Source: Rhizobacter sp. (GTDB lineage: Bacteria; Pseudomonadota; Gammaproteobacteria; Burkholderiales; Burkholderiaceae_C). From it: DNA of 5,282 nucleotides. The stretch's first letter is position 1. Each line of letters begins with the position of its first letter. Shown piece by piece: positions 1 through 5,273 of the stretch. The stretch spans positions 1 through 5,282 of the forward strand of contig JANYFX010000382.1 in the NCBI GenBank assembly GCA_025359585.1, written 5' to 3'. Made by a program: the position numbers and the translations under genes. The notes below the pieces were generated by a model. That model saw only the letters and a program-made list of their open reading frames with translations. It was not told the DNA's origin and ran no database searches.

Positions 1-372
1 GAGGATGCCTTGCAGCAGGTCGCGCGAGACGTAGTCACGCACCGACTCGCAGTAGGCGATGCCGTCCTTGATCGTGCCCTGCGCGCCGGTTTCCGACTGC
101 AGGTCGCAGCTCAGCAATTCGGGCACGTTTTCGCCGATCAGCAGCTTGCCGAGGTCTTGCAGGTTGGGCAGACCGTCGAGCGTGAAGATGCGCTCCATCA
201 GCTGGTCGGCATGTTTCATCTCGCCGATCGACTCTTCGTATTCCTTCTTCGCCAGCCGGCTGAAGCCCCAGTGCTTGAGCATGCGGTAGTGCAGGAAGTA
301 CTGGTTGGTGGCGGTCAGCTCGTTCTTGAGCTGCGCATTCAGGTGGATGATGACTTGCGGGTCGCTTTTCAT
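1..372 (-). CDS. bfr: Bacterioferritin, N-terminal 124 residues (3' end outside the window)
   Basis: Bacterioferritin is the heme-containing ferritin: it oxidises Fe2+ at a di-iron centre and stores the ferric mineral inside a cytoplasmic 24-subunit shell. The protein begins MKSDPQVIIHLN. The expected ferroxidase residues sit at exactly the E. coli Bfr positions: E18, Y25, E51, H54 and E94, with M52, the heme ligand at the dimer interface. The remaining ligands (E127 and H130 in E. coli numbering) and the last roughly 35 residues lie beyond the left edge, so the gene is cut by the window and is not visibly broken. The ATG at 372-370 is preceded at 5 nt by GGAG (381-378, read on the minus strand), a good Shine-Dalgarno. 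It is divergent from the redox operon, and both share the 373-577 control region with its Fur-like site. Family identity is very secure. Confidence 0.96.
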   Translation of the reverse strand, partial: MKSDPQVIIHLNAQLKNELTATNQYFLHYRMLKHWGFSRLAKKEYEESIGEMKHADQLMERIFTLDGLPNLQDLGKLLIGENVPELLSCDLQSETGAQGTIKDGIAYCESVRDYVSRDLLQGIL

Positions 373-479
373 GGGGGCTCCGGAGGCTGGGGATGTCAGG
401 CGGGCAGCGCGCAAGTTTGCGAGCAGGCGCGGCAGCCAGGAACATTGTGGTGCGACATCGACAGCATCGGAAGGGGCGG

Positions 480-509
480 TTGAACGATCATCACGGTGTG
501 CATTATGAT
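480..509 (+). promoter_or_regulatory. Probable sigma70 promoter of the redox operon
   Basis: A -35-like TTGAAC (480-485, 4/6 to consensus) and a -10-like TATGAT (504-509, 5/6) are separated by 18 nt. Transcription would start near 515-517, inside the Fur-like palindrome that follows directly, which is a classic repressor position. This leaves a leader of about 60 nt before the GTG start at 578. On the opposite strand a weaker pair, CATAAT (507-502) with TTGCTA (531-526) at 18 nt, could serve bfr, giving a leader of about 120 nt. The elements were found by eye. Confidence 0.5.
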
Positions 510-532
510 TGCAAATCGTTCGCATTAGCAAT
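508..532. promoter_or_regulatory. Fur-box-like palindrome between bfr and the redox operon
   Basis: This is a 25-bp imperfect palindrome with outer arms ATTGC and GCAAT and 8 of 12 arm positions paired. Aligned on its centre (520), the inner 19 bp match 11 of 19 positions of the GATAATGATAATCATTATC Fur consensus, including the AAT and CATTA blocks. The arrangement of TGCAAAT facing ATTAGCA resembles Fur sites commonly seen in betaproteobacteria. It overlaps the -10 and predicted start of the rightward promoter, so Fe-Fur would be expected to repress the operon. It could also influence the divergent bfr gene. The match is moderate and weaker than the site before feoA. Confidence 0.55.
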
Positions 533-544
533 CTGGGTGAAAAG

Positions 545-571
545 CCCCTGATCTCGCATGCACAACAGGGG
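545..571 (+). promoter_or_regulatory. Leader hairpin that pairs with the Shine-Dalgarno of the peroxidase gene
   Basis: CCCCTG (545-550) is perfectly complementary to CAGGGG (566-571) across a 15-nt loop. The downstream arm contains most of AGGGGA (567-572), the only good ribosome binding site for the GTG start at 578. If it forms in the mRNA it would hide the ribosome binding site. A stem of six mostly G-C pairs is short enough to arise by chance, so the regulatory role is inference. Confidence 0.3.
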
Positions 572-577
572 AATCCG

Positions 578-1771
578 GTGCTGATCCGCAAGTCGTTGAT
601 GTGGGTGGTGGTGTCTGGCGCGCTGCTGCTCGCTGCTTGTGGTGGTGGCGGCAGTTCGGCGTCGAACGCGGGCGTGCCGGCCGAAGCCGAGCTGTCGGCG
701 CAGGCGGCGCTGGGTGAAAAGATCTTCGCCGATGTGTCGCTCTCGGCCTCGGGCCGCCAGGCCTGCGCGAGCTGCCACAGCCCCGACAACGCCCACTCGC
801 CGGCCAACAATCTGGCCGCCCAGCTCGGCGGCGCCTTGCTCGACCAGCAAGGCCGGCGCAGCACGCCCTCGGTCAACTACCTGTCGTTCAACAGCGCCTT
901 CCACTTCGACGTCGAAGGTACGCCCACCGGAGGTTTCTTCTGGGATGGCCGCGTGGCCTCGTTACAGGAACAGGCGGCCGAGCCATTCGTCAACGCGTTC
1001 GAGATGGCGAACGCCAGCGTGGCCGATGTGATCGACAAACTCTCGCGTGCCACTTACGCCGACGAGTTCAAGCGTGTTTTCGGCGCCGACATCTTCAGCC
1101 GGCCCGACGACGCGATGGCGCGCGTCACGCTGGCCTTGTCGCAGTACCAGAAGGAAGACACCGAGTTCCGCGCGTTCTCGAGCAAGTACGACGAGTTTCT
1201 GCGCGGCAACGTGGTGCTGTCGGCGCAAGAGATCCGCGGCCTTGCGCTCTTCAACAACCCGGACAAGGGCAACTGCGCCGGCTGCCACCCTTCGGGCAAG
1301 GGCGCCGACGGCAGTTTTCCGATGTTCACCGACTTCACCTACGACAACCTCGGCGTGCCGCGCAACCCGGCGATCGCGCGCAACGCCGACCCGGCCTACT
1401 ACGACTTGGGCCTGTGCGAGCGCGCCGACGTTCTGGCGCCGCACCCCGACCTGTGCGGCGCGTTCAAGGTGCCCTCGCTGCGCAACGTGGCACAGCGCCA
1501 CGTGTACTTTCACAACGGCCGCTTCAACACACTGAAAGACGCGATCACCTTCTACGTGCAGCGCGACACCAACCCCGAGAAGTGGTACCCGCCGAACGCT
1601 GACGGCACGGTGAAGAAGTTCGACGACCTGCCGCCGCAATACCAGGCCAACGTCAACACCACCGAGGTGCCCTACAACCGCCAGCTCGGTGACACCCCGG
1701 CCCTCACCGACGCCGAAGTCGACGACGTGATCGCTTTCCTCCAGACATTGAACGACGGTTATCGGCGCTGA
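578..1771 (+). CDS. Di-heme cytochrome c peroxidase / MauG-family lipoprotein
   Basis: This 397-residue protein belongs to the bacterial di-heme peroxidase/MauG family, which reduces H2O2 or performs other high-valent heme oxidations in the periplasm. Two c-heme sites are visible: CASCH (63-67) and CAGCH (233-237), one per domain. Other family landmarks are LGEKIF before the first heme, FFWDGR (120-125), a QAAEPFVNAFEM segment, FTDFTYDNLGVPRN after the second heme, and KVPSLRNV followed by YFHNGRF (310-316). The distal ligand of the electron-transfer heme cannot be assigned by eye, so peroxidase and MauG-like enzyme cannot be told apart. The GTG start at 578 was chosen because AGGGGA lies 5 nt upstream and it gives a basic N-terminus (RK), a hydrophobic stretch and a lipobox LAAC with Cys21. 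Gly at +2 and a GGGGSS tether suggest an outer-membrane lipoprotein. It is the first gene of the operon, 48 nt before the porin. Confidence 0.9.
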   Translation: MLIRKSLMWVVVSGALLLAACGGGGSSASNAGVPAEAELSAQAALGEKIFADVSLSASGRQACASCHSPDNAHSPANNLAAQLGGALLDQQGRRSTPSVNYLSFNSAFHFDVEGTPTGGFFWDGRVASLQEQAAEPFVNAFEMANASVADVIDKLSRATYADEFKRVFGADIFSRPDDAMARVTLALSQYQKEDTEFRAFSSKYDEFLRGNVVLSAQEIRGLALFNNPDKGNCAGCHPSGKGADGSFPMFTDFTYDNLGVPRNPAIARNADPAYYDLGLCERADVLAPHPDLCGAFKVPSLRNVAQRHVYFHNGRFNTLKDAITFYVQRDTNPEKWYPPNADGTVKKFDDLPPQYQANVNTTEVPYNRQLGDTPALTDAEVDDVIAFLQTLNDGYRR

Positions 1772-1819
1772 CCGCCGCGCGCCTGGCCCAACCCCATCGC
1801 ACAACTCACGGAACGCCCC

Positions 1820-3148
1820 ATGACATCCCAACCCCTGCGCGCCATGCCCTCGAAGACCTTGCTCGCCGCGAGCCTGGCAGCGTGTTTCGCATTCGCCACG
1901 AGCAGCGCTTTCGCGCAGACCGCCACCGAGGCCGAACTGGCGCGCAAGCTCGACCAGCTCGCCGCCGAACTGGCCGCCGTGAAGGCGCAGCTCGTGCAGA
2001 TTCAACAGCAGCGCGCCGCGACGGCGCCGGCCGCGGCGCCCGCACCCGCGGTGGTGACCGCCGCGGCCCCTGTCGCAGTGCCTGTTGCACCGGCACCCGC
2101 TGCCCCGGCCACCGTACTCACCAGCTACGGCGAGCTCAACTACAACCGCCCGACCCGCGCGAACCAGAACGCCCAGGCCGACGTGCGGCGCTTCGTGCTC
2201 GGCTATCAACATCGTTTCGACGACAAGACCAAGGTCGTCACCGAGCTCGAAGTCGAACACGCGGTCTCGTCGGCCGGCGACCCGGGTGAAGTCGAGGTCG
2301 AGCAGGCCTATGTCGAACGCCAGCTCACACCGACCTGGGCGATGCGGGCCGGCCTGTTCCTGATGCCGGTCGGCCTGCTCAACGAAAACCACGAGCCGAC
2401 CGCGTTCTATGGCGTCGAACGCAACTTCGTCGAGACCGCGATCATCCCCAGCACCTGGCGCGAAGGCGGCGTGCAGTTCGTCGGCAACTTCAACAATGGC
2501 CTGACGCTGCAAGGCGGCATCACCACCAGCTTCGACCTGAACAAGTGGGACGCGACCTCGGGTGAAGGCAAGGAGTCGCCGCTCGGCTCGATCCACCAGG
2601 AACTGGCGCTCGCGAAGAGCCACGACCTCGCGCTCTTCGGCGCGGCCAACTGGCGCGGCATTCCCGGGCTCTTGCTCGGTGGCTCGATCTTCACCGGCCA
2701 GGCCACGCAGGCGCAGGCGGTCGAAAAAGCGCGCATCACGCTGTGGGACCTGCACGCGCGCTGGACGCCCGGCCGCTGGGACCTGTCGGCCCTCTACACC
2801 CGGGCCACGATCTCGAACACCGCCGCGCTGAACGCGACGCTGGTGGGCAACCCGACATTGATCCCGAAGTCGTTCGACGGCTACTACGTGCAAGGCGCGT
2901 ACAAGGTCTGGTCCCATGAAGACTACGCGCTGTCGCCGTTCGTGCGCTGGGAACAGTTCAACACCGCGCGCGCCTACGCCGATCTCGGCCCGGGGTTGAC
3001 GCCCGACGCCGCGCGCGCCGAACGGGTCGTCACGCTGGGTGCGAACCTGCAGGTTTCGCCGGGTGTCGTCGTGAAGGCCGACTACCAGCGCTTTCGCGAA
3101 GCACCCGACCAGAACCGCGTGAACCTCGGCCTGGGCTGGAGCTTCTGA
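1820..3148 (+). CDS. Outer-membrane porin with coiled-coil N-terminus (OprO/OprP-like)
   Basis: This 442-residue outer-membrane beta-barrel protein has a signal peptide ending SSAFA|QT (cleavage after residue 32). A Leu/Ala-rich heptad-like coiled coil (about 37-65) is followed by an Ala/Pro/Val linker (about 66-98). A barrel of about 345 residues then starts with SYGELNYNRP (102-111), has many alternating polar and aromatic strands, and ends in the outer-membrane signature LGLGWSF with terminal Phe. The layout fits the phosphate-selective porin O/P family, whose coiled coils are thought to trimerise in the periplasm. The family name says little about substrate; beside iron genes, an iron complex or another anion is plausible. 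The ATG at 1820 has only a weak GGAA (1811-1813 region) upstream; Met9 at 1844 is an alternative giving a more usual basic start (MPSK), but has no ribosome binding site. Its TGA shares one base with the next ATG, indicating translational coupling. Confidence 0.85.
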   Translation: MTSQPLRAMPSKTLLAASLAACFAFATSSAFAQTATEAELARKLDQLAAELAAVKAQLVQIQQQRAATAPAAAPAPAVVTAAAPVAVPVAPAPAAPATVLTSYGELNYNRPTRANQNAQADVRRFVLGYQHRFDDKTKVVTELEVEHAVSSAGDPGEVEVEQAYVERQLTPTWAMRAGLFLMPVGLLNENHEPTAFYGVERNFVETAIIPSTWREGGVQFVGNFNNGLTLQGGITTSFDLNKWDATSGEGKESPLGSIHQELALAKSHDLALFGAANWRGIPGLLLGGSIFTGQATQAQAVEKARITLWDLHARWTPGRWDLSALYTRATISNTAALNATLVGNPTLIPKSFDGYYVQGAYKVWSHEDYALSPFVRWEQFNTARAYADLGPGLTPDAARAERVVTLGANLQVSPGVVVKADYQRFREAPDQNRVNLGLGWSF

Positions 3149-3693
3149 TGCGCGTGGTTCTGGCCGCGTCCGCACTCGCGGTGGCGGCCGTACCGACGAG
3201 TGCGTTCGCGGTCGACTACCTGAGCGCCGAGCAGGCCGCGAAGCTGATGTTCCCGGACGCCGACGCGTTCGAAGCGCGCACCGTCACGCTCGACGCGGCT
3301 CAGCTCCAGCAGCTCGACGCACAAGGCGTGCGCGGCCGCTCGGCGAGCTGGCCGGTGCGCGTGGCAAGGCGTGGCGGCACGACGCTCGGGTATGTCGTCA
3401 CCGACGACGTGGTCGGCAAGGTCGAGCTGATCAGCTACGCGGTGGGCATCGCACTCGATGGCTCGGTCAGGCAGGTCGAGATCCTCTCGTACCGCGAAAG
3501 CCACGGCTTCGAGATCAGGCTGCCGGCGTGGCGCAAGCAGTTCGTCGGCAAGGGTGGCGCTTCGGTACTGCGGGTCGGTGAAGACATCGCCAACATCAGC
3601 GGCGCCACACTGAGCTGCACCCATGTGACCGACGGCGTGCGGCGCATCGTGGCCGTGCTGGCGGTGGCGAGGCGCGGCGGCGCGCTGGCGTGA
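3148..3693 (+). CDS. Exported FMN-binding-domain protein, predicted covalent flavoprotein
   Basis: This 181-residue protein has a Sec signal peptide (hydrophobic residues 3-15, TSAFA ending at 21) and an FMN-binding domain of the NqrC/RnfG/NosR type. The key segment is SGATLSCTHVTDG from residue 151. Thr154 of SGAT is the expected attachment point for FMN, added through a phosphoester bond by an ApbE-type transferase; that enzyme is the very next gene. Upstream, YRESHGFEI (115-123) and WRKQFVGKGG (128-137) match the domain's usual core. Unlike NqrC or RnfG there is no other domain, so the protein should be a small soluble periplasmic electron carrier. Compared with the common DxxSGAT motif, the Asp position holds Ala148, although Asp146 is close; Cys157 lies three residues after Thr154. 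The start overlaps the porin stop and the end overlaps the ApbE start by 4 nt. Family confidence is high; a role in ferric reduction is inference. Confidence 0.88.
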   Translation: MRVVLAASALAVAAVPTSAFAVDYLSAEQAAKLMFPDADAFEARTVTLDAAQLQQLDAQGVRGRSASWPVRVARRGGTTLGYVVTDDVVGKVELISYAVGIALDGSVRQVEILSYRESHGFEIRLPAWRKQFVGKGGASVLRVGEDIANISGATLSCTHVTDGVRRIVAVLAVARRGGALA

Positions 3694-4448
3694 ACCCGGC
3701 GCACGATTCCGGTCCGTGGCTGCGACGCGCGCAGCCGCTGCTCGGCACGCTGCTGGAGATCGGCGTGCGCGGTTCGGGCGATGCGGGCCACGCAGCGCTC
3801 GCGGCCGCGTTCGAGGCCGTGCGCGAAGTGCAGGCCAGCCTGTCGCGCTTCGAGCCGGGCAGCGACGTAGCGCGTTTTCACGCACTGCGCCAAGGTGAAT
3901 CGCTGACGATACGGCCGGCCACGCGCCACGTGCTCGCGGCGGCACGCACGCTGCACGCGGCCACCGGCGGCGCCTTCGACATCAGCTTGGGCAGCGCGCC
4001 AGAAGGCTGGTCGTCCGACGGCGAAAAACTCCGCAAGCTCGACGATGCGGTGCGGCTCGACCTCGGTGGCATCGGCAAGGGTTACGCGGTCGACTGCGCC
4101 GTGCAAGCGCTGATCGCCCACGGCTGCGACACCGGCTGGGTCAACGCCGGCGGCGACCTGCGCGCGTTCGGTGGTGCCGACGTGCCGGTGCAGTTGCGCG
4201 ACGAAACATCGGGCGGCGTGCGCCCGTTCGCCACGTTGCGCGACGGCGCTTTCGCCACCAGCCATTTCGACCGCTGCAGCCGCTCGCAGATTTCGAGCGG
4301 TGCGCGCAGCCAGCCCGTTCGCGCCCACGTCAGCGTGGCCGCGCCGCTGTGCCTGTGGGCCGACGCGCTGACCAAGGTGGTGGCCATCAGCGGCGATACT
4401 TCGCACCCGCTGCTGGCCCGTTTCGAGGCCAGTGCATGGCTTCACTGA
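3690..4448 (+). CDS. apbE: FAD:protein FMN transferase, short ApbE-family form
   Basis: ApbE enzymes cleave FAD and attach FMN to a Thr or Ser of target proteins; the preceding gene encodes an obvious target. Family motifs in order are PLLGT (16-20), SLSRFEPGSDVARFHA, GGAFD (93-97), the signature DLGGIGKGYAVD (124-135), NAGGD (152-156), FATSH (188-192) and ADALTK (224-229). At 252 residues it is well below the usual 300-350. Three features are unusual. No signal peptide or lipobox is visible although the target is exported. The usual H-I-I-D-P-x-T-G segment before the last motif is absent. In the usual DALAT the metal-binding Thr position is Lys229, with Thr228 next to it. The GTG at 3690 forms a 4-nt overlap (GTGA) with the FMN-protein stop; no separate ribosome binding site is evident, so translation is probably coupled. 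No ATG or GTG start was found upstream in the stretch checked (to about 3603). Family is clear; activity is likely but not certain. Confidence 0.87.
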   Translation: MNPAHDSGPWLRRAQPLLGTLLEIGVRGSGDAGHAALAAAFEAVREVQASLSRFEPGSDVARFHALRQGESLTIRPATRHVLAAARTLHAATGGAFDISLGSAPEGWSSDGEKLRKLDDAVRLDLGGIGKGYAVDCAVQALIAHGCDTGWVNAGGDLRAFGGADVPVQLRDETSGGVRPFATLRDGAFATSHFDRCSRSQISSGARSQPVRAHVSVAAPLCLWADALTKVVAISGDTSHPLLARFEASAWLH

Positions 4449-4454
4449 ACCTGC

Positions 4455-4919
4455 ATGACCCGCGCCGACGATCTCTCGCGCCACGCCCCGCGCCACCACG
4501 CCCACCGCCTCGTCCGCTGGCAGCGCCTGGCCCTGTACGTCACCGGCGCCTTTCTGCTCGCGACGGGCAGCGCCTGGCTGCTGCTGCACTACAGCACAGG
4601 GGCCGGTGAACTGCCGAACCCGCTCGAAGCCTGGAGCCTGCGACTGCATGGCCTGGCCGCCTTCGCCGGCCTGTTCGTGCTGGGCGTGCTGGCCGCAGCG
4701 CACATTCCACAAGGCTGGCGGCTCAGCCATCGGCGGCGCTGGGCCGGGCAGCGCAGTTCAGGCGTGCTGCTGTGCGTGATCGGCGCGCTGCTCGCACTCA
4801 CCGGCTACCTGCTCTACTACTTTGCGTCCGAGTCGCTGCGGCCCGCGCTCGGCTGGGCCCACGCCTTCGTCGGCGTGGTGATGGGTGTGCTGATCGGCAG
4901 CCACCGGCGTGGTGTGTGA
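4455..4919 (+). CDS. Four-helix membrane protein, possible di-heme cytochrome b
   Basis: This 154-residue integral membrane protein has four predicted helices at about 25-45, 64-83, 103-123 and 132-149. Arg/His-rich segments (N-terminus, RLSHRRRWAGQR loop 89-100, C-terminal RRGV) put both ends and the middle loop in the cytoplasm by the positive-inside rule. Histidines fall at helix ends: H65 and H136 near the periplasmic face of helices 2 and 4, H83 and H150 near the cytoplasmic face of the same helices, and H45 at the end of helix 1. This is the pattern expected for two b-type hemes stacked across the membrane. I do not recognise a named family; it resembles small DUF4405/cytochrome-b-like proteins only in general layout. 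It follows apbE by 6 nt and ends the operon. A plausible job is to pass electrons from quinol to the FMN protein. It has no flavin or FeS domain of its own. No clear ribosome binding site precedes the ATG. Confidence 0.78.
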   Translation: MTRADDLSRHAPRHHAHRLVRWQRLALYVTGAFLLATGSAWLLLHYSTGAGELPNPLEAWSLRLHGLAAFAGLFVLGVLAAAHIPQGWRLSHRRRWAGQRSSGVLLCVIGALLALTGYLLYYFASESLRPALGWAHAFVGVVMGVLIGSHRRGV

Positions 4920-4925
4920 CATGCG

Positions 4926-4939
4926 TTGACAAGGGTCAA
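4926..4939. promoter_or_regulatory. FNR-type dyad upstream of feoA
   Basis: TTGAC-N4-GTCAA is a perfect 14-bp dyad matching 8 of 10 defined positions of the FNR/Anr consensus TTGAT-N4-ATCAA; CRP/FNR relatives often accept TTGAC half-sites. Its centre (4932.5) is about 41.5 bp before a start near 4974, which is the class II activator position, if TCAAAT (4963-4968, 4/6 to TATAAT) is the -10 element. E. coli feo is known to be activated by Fnr, so the placement is sensible. TTGACA at 4926-4931 could also be read as a plain -35, but no good -10 lies 16-18 nt downstream. Confidence 0.45.
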
Positions 4940-4962
4940 GTCGGCCCGGCTGATTTGACCGA

Positions 4963-4968
4963 TCAAAT
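4963..4968 (+). promoter_or_regulatory. Candidate -10 element for feoA
   Basis: TCAAAT matches four of six TATAAT positions. It lacks a good -35 partner at 17 nt (GTCGGC), as expected for an activator-dependent promoter. The implied start near 4974-4976 lies at the centre of the Fur palindrome and leaves a leader of about 55 nt. The call rests mainly on the spacing to the FNR-type dyad. Confidence 0.3.
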
Positions 4969-4986
4969 GAGAGACAATCTCATTTG
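4964..4986. promoter_or_regulatory. Fur box upstream of feoA
   Basis: CAAATGAGA and TCTCATTTG form perfect 9-bp inverted arms around a 5-nt centre (GACAA). The inner 19 bp agree with the AATGAGAATnATTCTCATT form of Fur site, often seen in betaproteobacteria, at 15 of 18 defined positions. It also fits the 7-1-7 model at 9 of 14. It sits 44 nt before the feoA ATG and overlaps the proposed start and -10 region. Fe-loaded Fur would therefore block feoAB transcription. This is the best control site in the window. Confidence 0.8.
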
Positions 4987-5030
4987 CATGCGCATTCACC
5001 CGCACAGCGCCACCCACCGCCCACACGACC

Positions 5031-5273
5031 ATGCTGCTCAACGAATTGCCCAATGGCGCGCACGCCACGGTGTCGCGCGTGGTGTCGGCCTCGGCCGAGG
5101 TCGATGCGGTCGCGCTGCGCCGGCTCGGTGAACTCGGCTTCATTCCCGGTGAGCCGGTGCAGCTGCTGCGCCGCGGCCCGGGCGGGCGCGAGCCGCTGGC
5201 GGTGCTGATCGGCGAAACCCTGTTCGGCTTGCGCCTGCTCGAAGCGCAGTGCATCGAAGTGCAGCCCATCTGA
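5031..5273 (+). CDS. feoA: Ferrous iron transport protein A
   Basis: FeoA is a small cytoplasmic SH3-like protein that supports the FeoB GTPase permease in Fe2+ uptake. The 80-residue product has the normal family length and core: LRRLGELGFIPGEPVQLL (about 29-46), the conserved turn before the barrel, then PLAVLIGETLFGLRLLEAQCIEV (about 54-76), equivalent to the usual gxxiaLrxxeAxxIxV ending. The ATG at 5031 gives the expected family N-terminus MLLNELPNG. The 20 nt upstream are C-rich and lack a Shine-Dalgarno, so initiation may be weak or SD-independent. The gene has its own control region with FNR-type and Fur sites rather than simply following the operon. Only 9 bases remain after its stop; they end in AT, which could be the first two bases of a feoB ATG at 5281, but that is unproven here. 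Confidence 0.93.
   Translation: MLLNELPNGAHATVSRVVSASAEVDAVALRRLGELGFIPGEPVQLLRRGPGGREPLAVLIGETLFGLRLLEAQCIEVQPI

Noticed and set aside
10..483. Plus-strand open frame across bfr
   Set aside because: The minus-strand frame matches bacterioferritin residue by residue at its metal and heme ligands, so the plus frame is a shadow.
509..577. Upstream TTG start for the peroxidase gene
   Set aside because: It would begin inside the Fur-like box and before the predicted transcript start, has no ribosome binding site, and would put 23 residues before the lipoprotein signal. GTG at 578 has a good AGGGGA and a normal signal peptide.
569..600. Cobalamin-riboswitch-like string GGGAATCCGGTG
   Set aside because: Only this short core resembles the B12 element; the following arms and the GCCACTG B12 box are missing and the string overlaps the GTG start.
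2010..2115. Repetitive GC-rich Ala/Pro codon tract in the porin gene
   Set aside because: It is low-complexity coding sequence for the linker between coiled coil and barrel; no exact tandem unit is evident.
962..3175. Very long minus-strand open frame (737 codons) opposite the peroxidase and porin genes
   Set aside because: It lies antisense to two well-recognised genes, its translation is Arg/Gly/Val-rich with no family motifs, and long antisense frames are common in GC-rich genomes with GC-ending codons.
3435..4730. Long minus-strand open frame (431 codons) opposite the FMN-protein, apbE and membrane-protein genes
   Set aside because: It spans three recognised plus-strand genes and shows no recognisable domain; it is a codon-bias shadow.
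4934..4960. Possible terminator stem GGTCAA/TTGACC after the membrane-protein gene
   Set aside because: The arms are only 6 bp with a 15-nt loop and no T run, and the bases are better explained as TTGAC-type regulator half-sites.
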